Assembly (NCBI GenBank): GCA_965539935.1
Contig: CBETVX010000008.1
Coordinates: 7,803-71,802 of the forward strand
Direction: 5' to 3'
Origin: CBETVX01 sp965539935
GTDB lineage: Bacteria; Bacillota; Clostridia; Peptostreptococcales; Caminicellaceae
DNA length: 64,000 bases
Made by a program: the position numbers and the translations under genes
Notes under the pieces: generated by a model
The model's database searches: none
What the model was told of the DNA's origin: nothing
Seen by the model: the letters and a program-made list of their open reading frames with translations, nothing else
In this document: piece after piece, positions 7,772-15,826 of the stretch
Position numbering within the stretch: position 1 is the stretch's first letter
Layout of the letters: each line of letters opens with the position of its first letter

Positions 7772-7912
7772 ATGACAGAGATAAGATGTATTTGTTGTAG
7801 AAAACTTTTAGGAAAAATTCCAAAACAAACTAAAGCAAAAATTGAAATCAAATGCCCCAAATGTAAAACTATACATGTGTATGATACAGAGGCTCTAGAA
7901 GCCCAAGGATAA
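7772..7912 (+). CDS. Com-like small zinc-finger regulator
   Basis: 46 residues with GGGGGAATTG upstream. MTEIRCICCRKLLGK plus CPKCKTIH gives the Cys pattern of the Mu Com family, zinc-binding translational regulators of phage genes. Its last codons form the left arm of the terminator at 7901. Family assignment is from pattern; target unknown. Confidence 0.6.
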   Translation: MTEIRCICCRKLLGKIPKQTKAKIEIKCPKCKTIHVYDTEALEAQG

Positions 7913-7938
7913 CTAAAACCTTGGGCTTTTATATTTTT
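7901..7938 (+). terminator. Strong terminator overlapping the com-like gene end
   Basis: GCCCAAGG / CCTTGGGC stem (8 perfect pairs), loop ATAACTAAAA, then TTTTATATTTTTTT. Confidence 0.85.
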
Positions 7939-7952
7939 TTGGAGGTGAGAGC

Positions 7953-8120
7953 ATGGCAAAGGTAAGGGATGTGATTTCAAATGAGAACAAGGAAAGATTA
8001 TATAAGCTGACAAAAAATATATTAGAAATGCGAAAGGATATTTCTATAAAAGATTGTATGAGGCATGATGGTTATAAAAGGATTAATCGTAGGATTAGAC
8101 AAGTGAGGTGGGGAAAATAA
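7953..8120 (+). CDS. Small basic phage protein
   Basis: 55 residues, ribosome site GGAGGTGAGAGC. Strongly basic C-terminus (GYKRINRRIRQVRWGK), suggesting nucleic-acid binding. Its TAA overlaps the ATG of the sigma-like gene (TAATG), so it is translated with it. Confidence 0.5.
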   Translation: MAKVRDVISNENKERLYKLTKNILEMRKDISIKDCMRHDGYKRINRRIRQVRWGK

Positions 8121-8554
8121 TGGATTCTATAAAGAGCTATTCTGATCTATGTATCGATATAGATAATCTTGAAGAATATTTACAAAATCTTGAAAGAGAA
8201 TTATATGCTGTTAGAAGAGTTATGGGACCAGAGGTTTATAAGAAAGATTTCACTACATTTGATAAAGCTTATGATAGATTTAATGAGATTGAAAGAAAAA
8301 TGGCTATATATTCTCAAATACTAGAAGATAAAAAGAAAACTAGAAAAAAAATACTAAAAAATCTTAGAAAGCTTAAAGGGCTGGATTATAAGGTAGTATA
8401 TCTTAGAGATATAAAAGGATTGACATTGCAAAAAATATCTGAAAAGCTGAATTATAGCTTAAGGCATATTGAAAGAATAAGTGCAAGAAATAAAAGGATT
8501 GACTTAAGCTTAAGATGTCGGTATAGGGTCGGTGATTTGAAAGAAAATGCATGA
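8120..8554 (+). CDS. Sigma-70 region 4-like phage late regulator
   Basis: 144 residues. Two long helical stretches (about 10-80) precede a C-terminal helix-turn-helix of sigma region 4 type: DYKVVYLRDIKGLTLQKIS then EKLNYSLRHIERI. Position just before the packaging genes fits ArpU/RinA-like activators of late transcription. The ATG at 8120 is preferred over a GTG at 8108 because GAGGTGGGG then sits at proper distance. Confidence 0.72.
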   Translation: MDSIKSYSDLCIDIDNLEEYLQNLERELYAVRRVMGPEVYKKDFTTFDKAYDRFNEIERKMAIYSQILEDKKKTRKKILKNLRKLKGLDYKVVYLRDIKGLTLQKISEKLNYSLRHIERISARNKRIDLSLRCRYRVGDLKENA

Positions 8555-8606
8555 TATAATGATACAGGGAGAAATTTATGGATTATAGCTATAGTAAAGG
8601 TGACAG

Positions 8607-8635
8607 CACCTGGGATGAGTCCTAGGTGTTTTTAT
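8607..8635 (+). terminator. Terminator after late regulator
   Basis: CACCTGG / CCTAGGTG stem (one bulge) with loop GATGAGT, then TTTTTATTTAT. Further on, CCCCC-TAT-CGGGGG (about 8676-8689) forms a second small hairpin ahead of the next ribosome site. Confidence 0.6.
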
Positions 8636-8703
8636 TTATATTTAATTCCCCGTAGGGATATATATAATATCTTAACCCCCTATCGGGGGTAGAGGTGATT
8701 ATT

Positions 8704-8826
8704 TTGAAAAATAAAATTAGTATTAAAAGATTTAAGAAATCGAAGTGTTATAGATGTGTTTGGCTTAGGAAGATAAATGATAGAAAATATTATTGTCCTT
8801 TTATGAGGTGTATTATTAAAAAATGA
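8704..8826 (+). CDS. Small cysteine-rich phage protein
   Basis: 40 residues from a TTG with AGAGGTGATT upstream. Very basic; CYRC and CPFMRC pairs (SKCYRCVWLRKI; YYCPFMRCIIKK) look like a small zinc-binding fold. Comparable short proteins are common just ahead of phage packaging genes. Function unknown. Confidence 0.5.
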   Translation: MKNKISIKRFKKSKCYRCVWLRKINDRKYYCPFMRCIIKK

Positions 8827-8906
8827 TTGTCGAAACTTGCGAATGATTTATGGAGGATAGCCATTTTCTATGGAGAATCATGGAAGTAAGAAAGGAGGTG
8901 AACTAA

Positions 8907-9686
8907 ATGAATAATCATAAGATAAATAAAAGTAATAAAGACTATATTTTTTTCTTATTAAAATTTGGAAAGAGAAAAAACATTGAATCATTACAAAATG
9001 GAAAATTATATATGAAAAATCTAAAATATTTTATTGACATTGAAAAAGAAAAAGCTCAAAAAGGTATGGGAGACATAAATGAAGGAAAACTAGTAATGAA
9101 TAATATAGACTTTAAATTAATAGACCCGAAAACCAAGAATATTTTATTCCAAGGCTATGCGGAAAAGGCAAAACTAGAGATTAAAGAAGACCATAAAAAA
9201 CCAGTTTTTTGCATGAGCTGCATTGACTTTAATAGTTTAGAGATTGAAGAAGAAACAGAATCAACTTTAGTAGGCAAGCTAATTATTTCTGAAAGACAGA
9301 AAAAAGAATTTATAAACGAATTTGGAGACACAGTACTACTTATTTCATTTTCTGATTTTATTAACAGAATAACTAGAGTTTTTAAAGAAAACAATATTAG
9401 TTTTATTGCGGATAAAGTAAAATATAGTGACTATTCAATAAATTATATGGATAGATTAAATAGTTCTATTAAACAAAATGAAGAAAAGTTTTTTTGGAAA
9501 GATATCTTTTTTAATTATCAAAAAGAATTTAGAATAGTTATACTAAACAAAGAAGTTGATAATAAGTTTGAAATTGATATAGGAAGTATTAAAGATTTTT
9601 CAAAAATAGTTTCGGCAGAAGAATTTTTAAATGGAGATTTTAGGATTAGAATCAATTTAAAAAAGAAATTAATTTTAGAGCCTTAA
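8907..9686 (+). CDS. Phage cargo protein of unrecognised family (LYMKNLKYF motif)
   Basis: 259 residues; consensus ribosome site AAGGAGGTGA. It has a terminator and an unrelated 40-codon gene before it and its own terminator overlapping its stop, so it is a self-contained cassette. The N-terminus LLKFGKRKNIESLQNGKLYMKNLKYF plus DINEGKL is a pattern I recall from uncharacterised prophage and island proteins and loosely resembles the opening of DUF2971 proteins; FCMSCIDF and NYQKEFRIVI near 220 (Y-x-E-F-R) are the other likely conserved blocks. More AT-rich than its neighbours. Function unknown; a defence or exclusion role is only a guess. Confidence 0.6.
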   Translation: MNNHKINKSNKDYIFFLLKFGKRKNIESLQNGKLYMKNLKYFIDIEKEKAQKGMGDINEGKLVMNNIDFKLIDPKTKNILFQGYAEKAKLEIKEDHKKPVFCMSCIDFNSLEIEEETESTLVGKLIISERQKKEFINEFGDTVLLISFSDFINRITRVFKENNISFIADKVKYSDYSINYMDRLNSSIKQNEEKFFWKDIFFNYQKEFRIVILNKEVDNKFEIDIGSIKDFSKIVSAEEFLNGDFRIRINLKKKLILEP

Positions 9687-9697
9687 CCGGCTCTTTT
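9678..9697 (+). terminator. Terminator overlapping cargo gene stop
   Basis: GAGCC-TTAACC-GGCTC followed by TTTTCTC. Confidence 0.7.
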
Positions 9698-9740
9698 CTC
9701 ATGCATAAAAAAATAAACCAACTAGGGCAGGTGAGGTGAT

Positions 9741-9923
9741 GTGAAGAGTAGAAAGCTAACAGAGAAACAAGAAAGGTTAAGAATAGATAAACCATTAGTT
9801 AATTGGGTAAATGATCCAATAAATAGGATAAATCTAGATAATGGCATAACCTTATGTAGAAAATGTCATGCTAACTATCATACTGAACTATCTAATCTTA
9901 CATTAAGCAGGGGTGGTGATTAA
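9741..9923 (+). CDS. Truncated HNH-endonuclease-like protein
   Basis: 60 residues from a GTG with AGGTGAGGTGAT upstream. The second half of a phage HNH fold is clear: RINLDNGITLCRKCHANYH, with the N of HNH, a CxxC-type zinc knuckle and the final His. The first zinc knuckle and the HH catalytic pair normally ~25 residues before this are absent; instead there is a basic helix (KLTEKQERLRID). It is therefore either a decayed remnant or only a terminase helper. Position next to terminase is where packaging HNH genes lie in cos phages. Confidence 0.62.
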   Translation: MKSRKLTEKQERLRIDKPLVNWVNDPINRINLDNGITLCRKCHANYHTELSNLTLSRGGD

Positions 9924-10370
9924 ATGAATGAAAGGCAAAAAAGATTTGTTGCAGAATATGTTAAAGACTATAATGCCACCCAAGCAGCGATTAGAGCAGG
10001 ATATAGCGAGCGAACAGCTTACAGTCAAGGTAATAGATTGTTGAAAAATGTTGAGATAAAAAAAGCCATAAAAGAATTACAGGATGAAATTAGGAAGGAA
10101 AATATAGCAGAAGCAATAGAAGTAGAAGAGTTTCTATCTTTGGCTATGAAAGGGAAAATAGAGGAAGAAGTAGTTGTAACTGAAAATATAGGAGATTTTG
10201 AAAGTAGAGCAAGAATAATTAAAAAACAAATATCAGCAAAGGAAAGAATTAAAGCAGCAGAGTTATTAGGAAAAAGACATGCTATGTGGACCGATAAGCA
10301 ACAAATAGAAGGGACTAATATTGTAAAAATCATAGATGATATAGAAGATGATGCAGATGAAAAAGATTAA
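9924..10370 (+). CDS. terS: Terminase small subunit
   Basis: 148 residues. Terminase_2 family opening: MNERQKRFVAEYVKDYNATQAAIRAGYS, a helix-turn-helix that recognises the packaging site, followed by helical oligomerisation segments (AKERIKAAELLGKRHAMW). Ribosome site AGGGGTGGTGATTAA. Its end overlaps the large subunit start by 23 bases. Confidence 0.92.
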   Translation: MNERQKRFVAEYVKDYNATQAAIRAGYSERTAYSQGNRLLKNVEIKKAIKELQDEIRKENIAEAIEVEEFLSLAMKGKIEEEVVVTENIGDFESRARIIKKQISAKERIKAAELLGKRHAMWTDKQQIEGTNIVKIIDDIEDDADEKD

Positions 10371-11604
10371 ATTATCCAAGCTAATAGCTCCATCTTTTTA
10401 TAAAATCCATAATGATATAAAAAATGACAGATACACTCATTATTGGCTAAAAGGTGGACGTGGGTCCACAAAATCATCCTTTGTAAGCATTGAAATTATA
10501 CTAGGAATAATGAGGAATCAAGGTACTCATGGTGTGGCATTAAGAAAAGTTGGAGTTAATTTAAAGGATAGTGTATATGAACAACTATTATGGGCTATTG
10601 AAAAATTAGGAGTAAATGATTACTGGATAGCAAGATTGAGCCCATTGGAACTTATATATGCCCCAACAGGACAAAGAATTCTATTTAGAGGGGCAGATAA
10701 GCCAAAAAAAATAAAATCTATAAAAGTTAAAACTGGATATATTCGTTATGTATGGTATGAAGAAGTTGACGAATTCAATGGAATGGAAGAAATACGAACG
10801 ATTAATCAATCTTTACTTCGTGGTGGCAATAAATTTGATGTATTTTATTCATTTAATCCACCAGACAGTCAAAGGAATTGGGTAAATAATGAAATTACAA
10901 TTAAACATTCGGATAAAAAAGTACATCACAGTACTTATTTAACTGTTCCTAAGGCATGGCTTGGAGAACAGTTTTTTATTGAGGCAGAACATTTAAAAAA
11001 AGTTAATGAAAGAGCATATAAGCATGAATACTTAGGAGAAGTAACTGGTACAGGTGGAGAAATATTTACTAATGTGACAATAAGAAAAATAACTGATGAA
11101 GAGATTAACAGGTTTGACAGGATTAAAAGAGGAATTGATTTTGGCTATGCGGTGGATCCATTTGCTTATGAAGTAATGCATTATGATAAAACTAGGAGAA
11201 GATTATATATTTTTTATGAGATATACAAAGTAGGCTTAAGCAATAGGAAAGCTGCAGAATTAATAAAAAAGGAAAATAGGAATAACGGACTTATAATAGC
11301 AGATAGTGCTGAACCTAAATCTATAGCTGAGCTTAAAGAATATGGCTTAAGAGTTAAAGGAGCAAAAAAAGGTCCTGATAGCGTAGATTATGGGATTAAG
11401 TTCCTCCAAGATTTAGAGGAGATTATCATAGATGGAGAAAGGTGTCCTAATACTGCTAGAGAATTTCTAAATTATGAATTGGAAAAAGATAAAGATGGAA
11501 ACTTTAAAGCTGATTTTCCAGATAAGAACAACCACTGTATTGATGCCATCAGATATGCACTAGAAGATGATATGAAGAGAACAGGTATTAGGATATTTAA
11601 GTAA
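10348..11604 (+). CDS. terL: Terminase large subunit (ATPase-nuclease)
   Basis: 418 residues; motor that cuts and pumps phage DNA into proheads. ATPase domain: Walker A GGRGSTKS (36-43), Walker B VWYEEVDE (135-142). RNase-H-like nuclease: GIDFGYAVDP (about 263), IADSAEPKS (about 309) and the final acidic DAIRYALED (about 403). Type is SPP1/PBSX-like (Terminase_3). ATGs at 10348, 10351 and 10357 are all possible starts, within the terS reading frame end. Confidence 0.95.
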   Translation: MMQMKKIKLSKLIAPSFYKIHNDIKNDRYTHYWLKGGRGSTKSSFVSIEIILGIMRNQGTHGVALRKVGVNLKDSVYEQLLWAIEKLGVNDYWIARLSPLELIYAPTGQRILFRGADKPKKIKSIKVKTGYIRYVWYEEVDEFNGMEEIRTINQSLLRGGNKFDVFYSFNPPDSQRNWVNNEITIKHSDKKVHHSTYLTVPKAWLGEQFFIEAEHLKKVNERAYKHEYLGEVTGTGGEIFTNVTIRKITDEEINRFDRIKRGIDFGYAVDPFAYEVMHYDKTRRRLYIFYEIYKVGLSNRKAAELIKKENRNNGLIIADSAEPKSIAELKEYGLRVKGAKKGPDSVDYGIKFLQDLEEIIIDGERCPNTAREFLNYELEKDKDGNFKADFPDKNNHCIDAIRYALEDDMKRTGIRIFK

Positions 11605-11617
11605 GTGGGGTGATTAA

Positions 11618-13009
11618 ATGTTAATATTTGATAACAGCATTAATATCTTAACAACAGAAGAAATTATCAAGATATTCATAGATGAGTTTAATTCTTCTAA
11701 AGAACGTAAAAGTATGTTAGAGGGCCAGAGATATTATAGAGTAGAAAATGACATACTTAACCGTAAAATGATAAGATACGAAGACGAAAAACCAGTAATA
11801 GATGAAACTAAGACAAATAATAGGCTGGCCCATGGATTTATGCATTTACTGGTGGTTGACAAAGTTAACTATTTATTATCAAAGCCCTATACCTTAATAT
11901 GTGATGATGAGAAATACTTAGAACAAGTCAAGGAAATATTAGGGAAAAGATTTCAAAAAAGATTGACTCAGTTAGGTACAGAAGCCAGCAATAAAGGAAT
12001 TGCCTGGCTTTATGTTTATATAGATTCTGAAGGGAATTTTAAAACTATGAAAATACCATCAGAACAATGTATTCCTATATGGAAAGACAATGACCATGAG
12101 GAACTTCAAGCAATCATAAGATACTATGATTTAGAGACCTATGAAGGAAAAGAAAAGAAAATAGTTACTAAAATCGAATACTGGACTCCTGAAAGAGTTG
12201 ATTATTATGTTATGGAAGGTGGACAAGTAATTCTAGATAGTGAAATGTATCTTGATGATGAGAATAACTATGATGGACACTTTAAAGTAAATAATGAAGC
12301 AGGAGCTTGGGGAAGAGTTCCCTTTATTCCTTTTAAGAACAATGATTATGAACTGCCAGACCTTCAGTTTGTAAAGACACTTATAGACAATTATGATTTA
12401 ACAAGGTCCGATATTGCCAACGAATTAGAAGATATTAAAAATATTGTCTATGCATTACGTGGTTATGGTGGAGAAGATTTATCTGAATTTATGAGGGAAC
12501 TATCCTATTATAGAGCAGTTAAGCTAGATGAAGATGGGGGAGTAGATACATTAGAAACATCAATCAACATTGAAGCAGCAAAAGAACACTATGAAACTCT
12601 AAGAAAAGATATTTATGATTTTGGACAAGGTGTAGATAAAAGCCAAGACAAATTAGGTAATAACCCTTCTGGAATAGCTTTGAAGTTTATGTATAGTGGA
12701 CTGGACCTTAAATGTAATGCAATGGAAGATAATTTTAAATGGGCATTTGAGCAGCTATTATATTTTGTAAATAAGTATCTAGAGATAACGAAGCAATCAG
12801 TGTCAGATAAAGAAATAAAAATAGTATTTAATAGAGATATAGCTATAAACGAATCACAGGCTATTATAGATTGTCAGAATAGCAAGGGAGTTATATCGGA
12901 TAAAACAATTATTGCTAACCATCCATGGATAGAAGATATTGAAAGTGAAATTGAGGAAATAGAAAAAGAGAATAAAACAAGTGAACCGCCGATGTTTGAT
13001 GAAGAGTAG
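11618..13009 (+). CDS. Portal protein (SPP1 gp6-like)
   Basis: 463 residues, normal for SPP1-type portals. Forms the 12-subunit ring through which DNA enters. Recognisable blocks: NRLAHGFMHLLVVDKVNYLL, NKGIAWLYVY, IPFIPFKNN, SGIALKFMYSGLDLKCNAME. The stop is 10 bases before the MuF gene. Confidence 0.93.
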   Translation: MLIFDNSINILTTEEIIKIFIDEFNSSKERKSMLEGQRYYRVENDILNRKMIRYEDEKPVIDETKTNNRLAHGFMHLLVVDKVNYLLSKPYTLICDDEKYLEQVKEILGKRFQKRLTQLGTEASNKGIAWLYVYIDSEGNFKTMKIPSEQCIPIWKDNDHEELQAIIRYYDLETYEGKEKKIVTKIEYWTPERVDYYVMEGGQVILDSEMYLDDENNYDGHFKVNNEAGAWGRVPFIPFKNNDYELPDLQFVKTLIDNYDLTRSDIANELEDIKNIVYALRGYGGEDLSEFMRELSYYRAVKLDEDGGVDTLETSINIEAAKEHYETLRKDIYDFGQGVDKSQDKLGNNPSGIALKFMYSGLDLKCNAMEDNFKWAFEQLLYFVNKYLEITKQSVSDKEIKIVFNRDIAINESQAIIDCQNSKGVISDKTIIANHPWIEDIESEIEEIEKENKTSEPPMFDEE

Positions 13010-13019
13010 GTGATACTCT

Positions 13020-14342
13020 ATGGGTAGTAAAGACATGAATTACTGGAAAGAACGCCAAGAAGAAACCTTCCTTGCAGGAGAGAAAAAAGTTAAGGATTAC
13101 TATAAAGAACTTGAAAGAGCTTTTGAACAGGCCAAAAAAGAGATACAATCAGTTATTAATGATTTTTATGCGAGATATGCTGATGAAAATGGAATATCTT
13201 ATACTGATGCACAGAAAAGCTTAGATAATATGGAATTAGGTGATTTAAAAGATTTTATAGAACTTGTTGATAAGAGTTTAAATCAGTATAATCAAAAACT
13301 TAATAATATGTCTATAAAAGCAAGAATAACACGCTATCAGGCATTAGAAAAGCAGATAGATGCTATATTACAGCGACTATATGCTATAGAATATCAGTAT
13401 AAGGGAGAGGAAACATTAAAGGAAGTATATTCAGATTCATATTATAGAACTTGGTTTAATATAGACCAGTACCATGGATTCCATAAGGAATTTGCACAGA
13501 TTAATTCTAGAACCATTGAAGAATTAATAAAATATCCTTGGAGTGGTGCAGATTTTTCAACAAGAATATGGAAACAGAAGGACCATATGCTCCAGAAATT
13601 AAATGAGAGTATTACCACCATGATAATTCAAGGTAAGAATCCTAGTGCATTATCAAAGGACTTTGCTAAAATATTCAAAACAAAGGAATATGAAGCCTAC
13701 AGGCTACTCTATACAGAGGGCAGTTTTATTATTGAACAAGCAACATTACAAGGTTACAAAGAAGATGGAGTAAAAAAATATCAAATACTAGCAACACTAG
13801 ATATGAAGACATCTGACATATGCAGAAGTGAAGATGGAAAGATATATGATGTATATAAAGCAGTAGTAGGTGTTAATTATCCACCGTATCATCCATTTTG
13901 CAGGACTACAATTACACCATATTATGAAGATGAAGATTATTCACAAGGTACAAGGATAGCAAGAGATCCTAAAGCAGGCGAAACTTATGAAGTACCTGCT
14001 GATATGAACTATAAACAGTGGTATGATAGGTATATTACTAAAAAGACAGAGCAAGAATATAAAGCGTTGATTGGATTAGTTACGAGCAATAATTTAAAAA
14101 TAACTGGTATATCAGACCACATTATAGAAAGAGCAATAAAAAGGGAAGTATCTGCACAGAATGTAGAAGATGCATTGATAAATACTTTAAGACTTGGTAA
14201 AATTAAGAAAGGGAAAAAAGGAAATAGTCAGGAATATTTAGGTGAATATGCAAGGGTAATAATTAATCCTGATACAGGAAATATGATTACTGTTTGGAAA
14301 ACAAGTACAAAACTCAGAAAGAAATTGAAAGGAGTGAAATAG
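13020..14342 (+). CDS. MuF/SPP1 gp7-like head protein with C-terminal nuclease-toxin-like domain
   Basis: 440 residues. Residues to ~310 form the head-morphogenesis domain packaged inside the capsid, ending in the typical Cys/His pattern (KTSDICRSEDGK ... PPYHPFCRTT). From about 359 a separate domain begins: DHIIERAIKREVSAQNVEDAL, then ARVIINPDTGNMITVWKTS and a basic tail. This matches the phage-Barnase-EndoU-ColicinE5/D-RelE-like (PBECR) nuclease pattern. MuF proteins with toxin C-termini are a known temperate-phage toxin class; the small acidic gene two bases downstream would be the immunity partner. Confidence 0.87.
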   Translation: MGSKDMNYWKERQEETFLAGEKKVKDYYKELERAFEQAKKEIQSVINDFYARYADENGISYTDAQKSLDNMELGDLKDFIELVDKSLNQYNQKLNNMSIKARITRYQALEKQIDAILQRLYAIEYQYKGEETLKEVYSDSYYRTWFNIDQYHGFHKEFAQINSRTIEELIKYPWSGADFSTRIWKQKDHMLQKLNESITTMIIQGKNPSALSKDFAKIFKTKEYEAYRLLYTEGSFIIEQATLQGYKEDGVKKYQILATLDMKTSDICRSEDGKIYDVYKAVVGVNYPPYHPFCRTTITPYYEDEDYSQGTRIARDPKAGETYEVPADMNYKQWYDRYITKKTEQEYKALIGLVTSNNLKITGISDHIIERAIKREVSAQNVEDALINTLRLGKIKKGKKGNSQEYLGEYARVIINPDTGNMITVWKTSTKLRKKLKGVK

Positions 14343-14343
14343 G

Positions 14344-14556
14344 ATGAAACTTAATTTTAATGAGGAACAAATTAGAGTACTTAGTGAAATTGGATTTAAC
14401 TTTGACTTTTTAGGGGACTTATCAGATGATGAAATACTTGAAATTGACGAAAAGGTTTCAGACTATTTTGCTTACCATGGGTTGAGTGATGATGATACAG
14501 TTAATGAAGTTGGATTAATATGCGAAAGTATAATGGATATTCTAGGAGATTTATAA
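14344..14556 (+). CDS. Small acidic protein, candidate immunity protein of the MuF toxin
   Basis: 70 residues, very acidic (DFLGDLSDDEILEIDEKVSD; GLSDDDTVNEV), almost no basic residues. It starts two bases after the MuF stop, with GAAAGGAG upstream inside the MuF frame, and is followed at once by a terminator. Acidity opposite a very basic nuclease tail is typical of immunity proteins. Function inferred from position and charge only. Confidence 0.6.
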   Translation: MKLNFNEEQIRVLSEIGFNFDFLGDLSDDEILEIDEKVSDYFAYHGLSDDDTVNEVGLICESIMDILGDL

Positions 14557-14597
14557 AGCCATATACTATAACGGTAGGTGGTATTTTTATATCATAG

Positions 14598-14626
14598 AAA
14601 AGCATCTAGGAAACTAGGTGCTTTTA
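14598..14626 (+). terminator. Terminator after MuF/immunity genes
   Basis: AAGCATCTAG-GAAA-CTAGGTGCTT stem (one G-U), then TTTATTATG. Confidence 0.75.
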
Positions 14627-14659
14627 TTATGCTTATTTAGAGAGGTGTGATTGGAGAAT

Positions 14660-14791
14660 ATGGATATCAAAGATAATATCACAGTAATTGACATAAAAAA
14701 TCAAAATGAAGTAATTGCAATTATATCAAAAGAAGAAATAATTATAAAAGATGGCTATGATGTTTTATTAGATGTTGGATTAGACGAATGA
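14660..14791 (+). CDS. Small hypothetical phage protein
   Basis: 43 residues, acidic, beta-rich pattern (NITVIDIKNQNEVIAIIS; IIIKDGYDVLLDVG). ATG at 14660 with TTGGAGA upstream; a TTG at 14651 in the same frame is also possible with AGAGGTG before it. Family unknown. Confidence 0.5.
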   Translation: MDIKDNITVIDIKNQNEVIAIISKEEIIIKDGYDVLLDVGLDE

Positions 14792-14814
14792 TTATATGTA
14801 GCTGCGCCTTAAAA

Positions 14815-15024
14815 CTAATCTAAATTATCTTTTTTATTTTTGTTAGGATTTGATCTGATTATCCTTTTACCATCTTTTTTCATTATATGGTAATCAGGAT
14901 AATCATCAATATTATTAGCAACTTGTCCACGGGTTAAAATCTTTCCAGTTTTAGTATCCAGAAACTTACGGTTTAAACCTGTTTTACTTTCATCAATAAC
15001 TTTAAGTCTTGGTTTTTTACTCAA
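14815..15024 (-). CDS. DUF3892-like protein, inserted on opposite strand
   Basis: 69 residues, TTG start with GGGGTGAT upstream on the minus strand. The C-terminus IMKKDGKRIIRSNPNKNKKDNLD matches the DUF3892 ending (yLRSNPN...DNLD), and KTGKILTRGQVANNI fits its middle. It is the only minus-strand gene in the head-tail region and sits between the MuF operon and scaffold, so it is probably a moron with its own promoter. Function of DUF3892 unknown. Confidence 0.65.
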   Translation of the reverse strand: MSKKPRLKVIDESKTGLNRKFLDTKTGKILTRGQVANNIDDYPDYHIMKKDGKRIIRSNPNKNKKDNLD

Positions 15025-15171
15025 AATATCACCCCGTAAAATGTCAAGGCACAGCTACTAAACAAATTATCTCATAAAATGCAGACCACCTTTTTGGTAT
15101 TGTAGGTGTAAAAGAACAAGACATCACTGGACACGACCAGGTTAAAAAGTGAAGATGAAAGGAGCGTATTT

Positions 15172-15801
15172 ATGACAAAGAAAGAATTAATTGAAATGGG
15201 CTTAAATGAAGAACAAGCAGAAAAAGTATTAAATTCGCATAAAGAAGAGTTAAAAAGTTTTATCCCCAAAACTAGATTTGATGAGATAAATGAAACTAAA
15301 AAGGAATTGGAACAGCAGATTAAAGAAAGGGATAAACAACTTAAACAGCTCCAGGAAAAAGTAAAAGGCAATGAAGAATTAGAAAAGACCATAAAGGACT
15401 TGCAAGAGACCAATAAAGCCACTAAAAAAGAGTATGAAGCTAAAATTAAAGAAATGACAATCAATGCAGCAATACAATCAAAACTTACTGATGCAAAATA
15501 TCCTGATTTACTTATAAGTAAGTTTGACAAATCAAAGTTATCGATAGCTGAAGATGGTACAGTATTAGGAATTGACGAACAGCTAAAAACATTGAAAGAA
15601 CAATACAAAGACTTATTTAAGCCAGATATTAAAGGGAAAGAACCTAATAATATTGGTGGAAGTTCTATAGCTACAAAAAATCCTTGGAGTAAAGAACATT
15701 TTAATCTTACAGAGCAAGGAAAGATAATTCGTGAAGATCCTGAAAAAGCAAAACAATTAATATCTCAAGCAGGTGGCAACCCTGCATTATTTGGACTATA
15801 A
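15172..15801 (+). CDS. Capsid scaffold protein (GP20 family)
   Basis: 209 residues. N-terminal short helices (KKELIEMGLNEEQAEKVL), then a long coiled coil (about 40-105: ELEQQIKERDKQLKQLQEKV), then the GP20 C-terminal capsid-binding part ending QAGGNPALFGL. Directs capsid assembly and is then lost. Ribosome site AAAGGAG upstream; capsid gene follows after 25 bases. Confidence 0.88.
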   Translation: MTKKELIEMGLNEEQAEKVLNSHKEELKSFIPKTRFDEINETKKELEQQIKERDKQLKQLQEKVKGNEELEKTIKDLQETNKATKKEYEAKIKEMTINAAIQSKLTDAKYPDLLISKFDKSKLSIAEDGTVLGIDEQLKTLKEQYKDLFKPDIKGKEPNNIGGSSIATKNPWSKEHFNLTEQGKIIREDPEKAKQLISQAGGNPALFGL

Positions 15802-15826
15802 AAGTAAGCAAAGGAGATGATTTTAC

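Noticed and set aside
8675..8690. CCCCC-TAT-CGGGGG hairpin as a terminator
   Set aside because: No T-run and it directly precedes the ribosome site of the 40-codon gene; the true terminator is at 8607-8635.
15072..15608. Long minus-strand frame opposite the scaffold gene
   Set aside because: Serine/leucine/phenylalanine-rich shadow of a lysine/glutamate-rich coiled coil; no ribosome site, no family.
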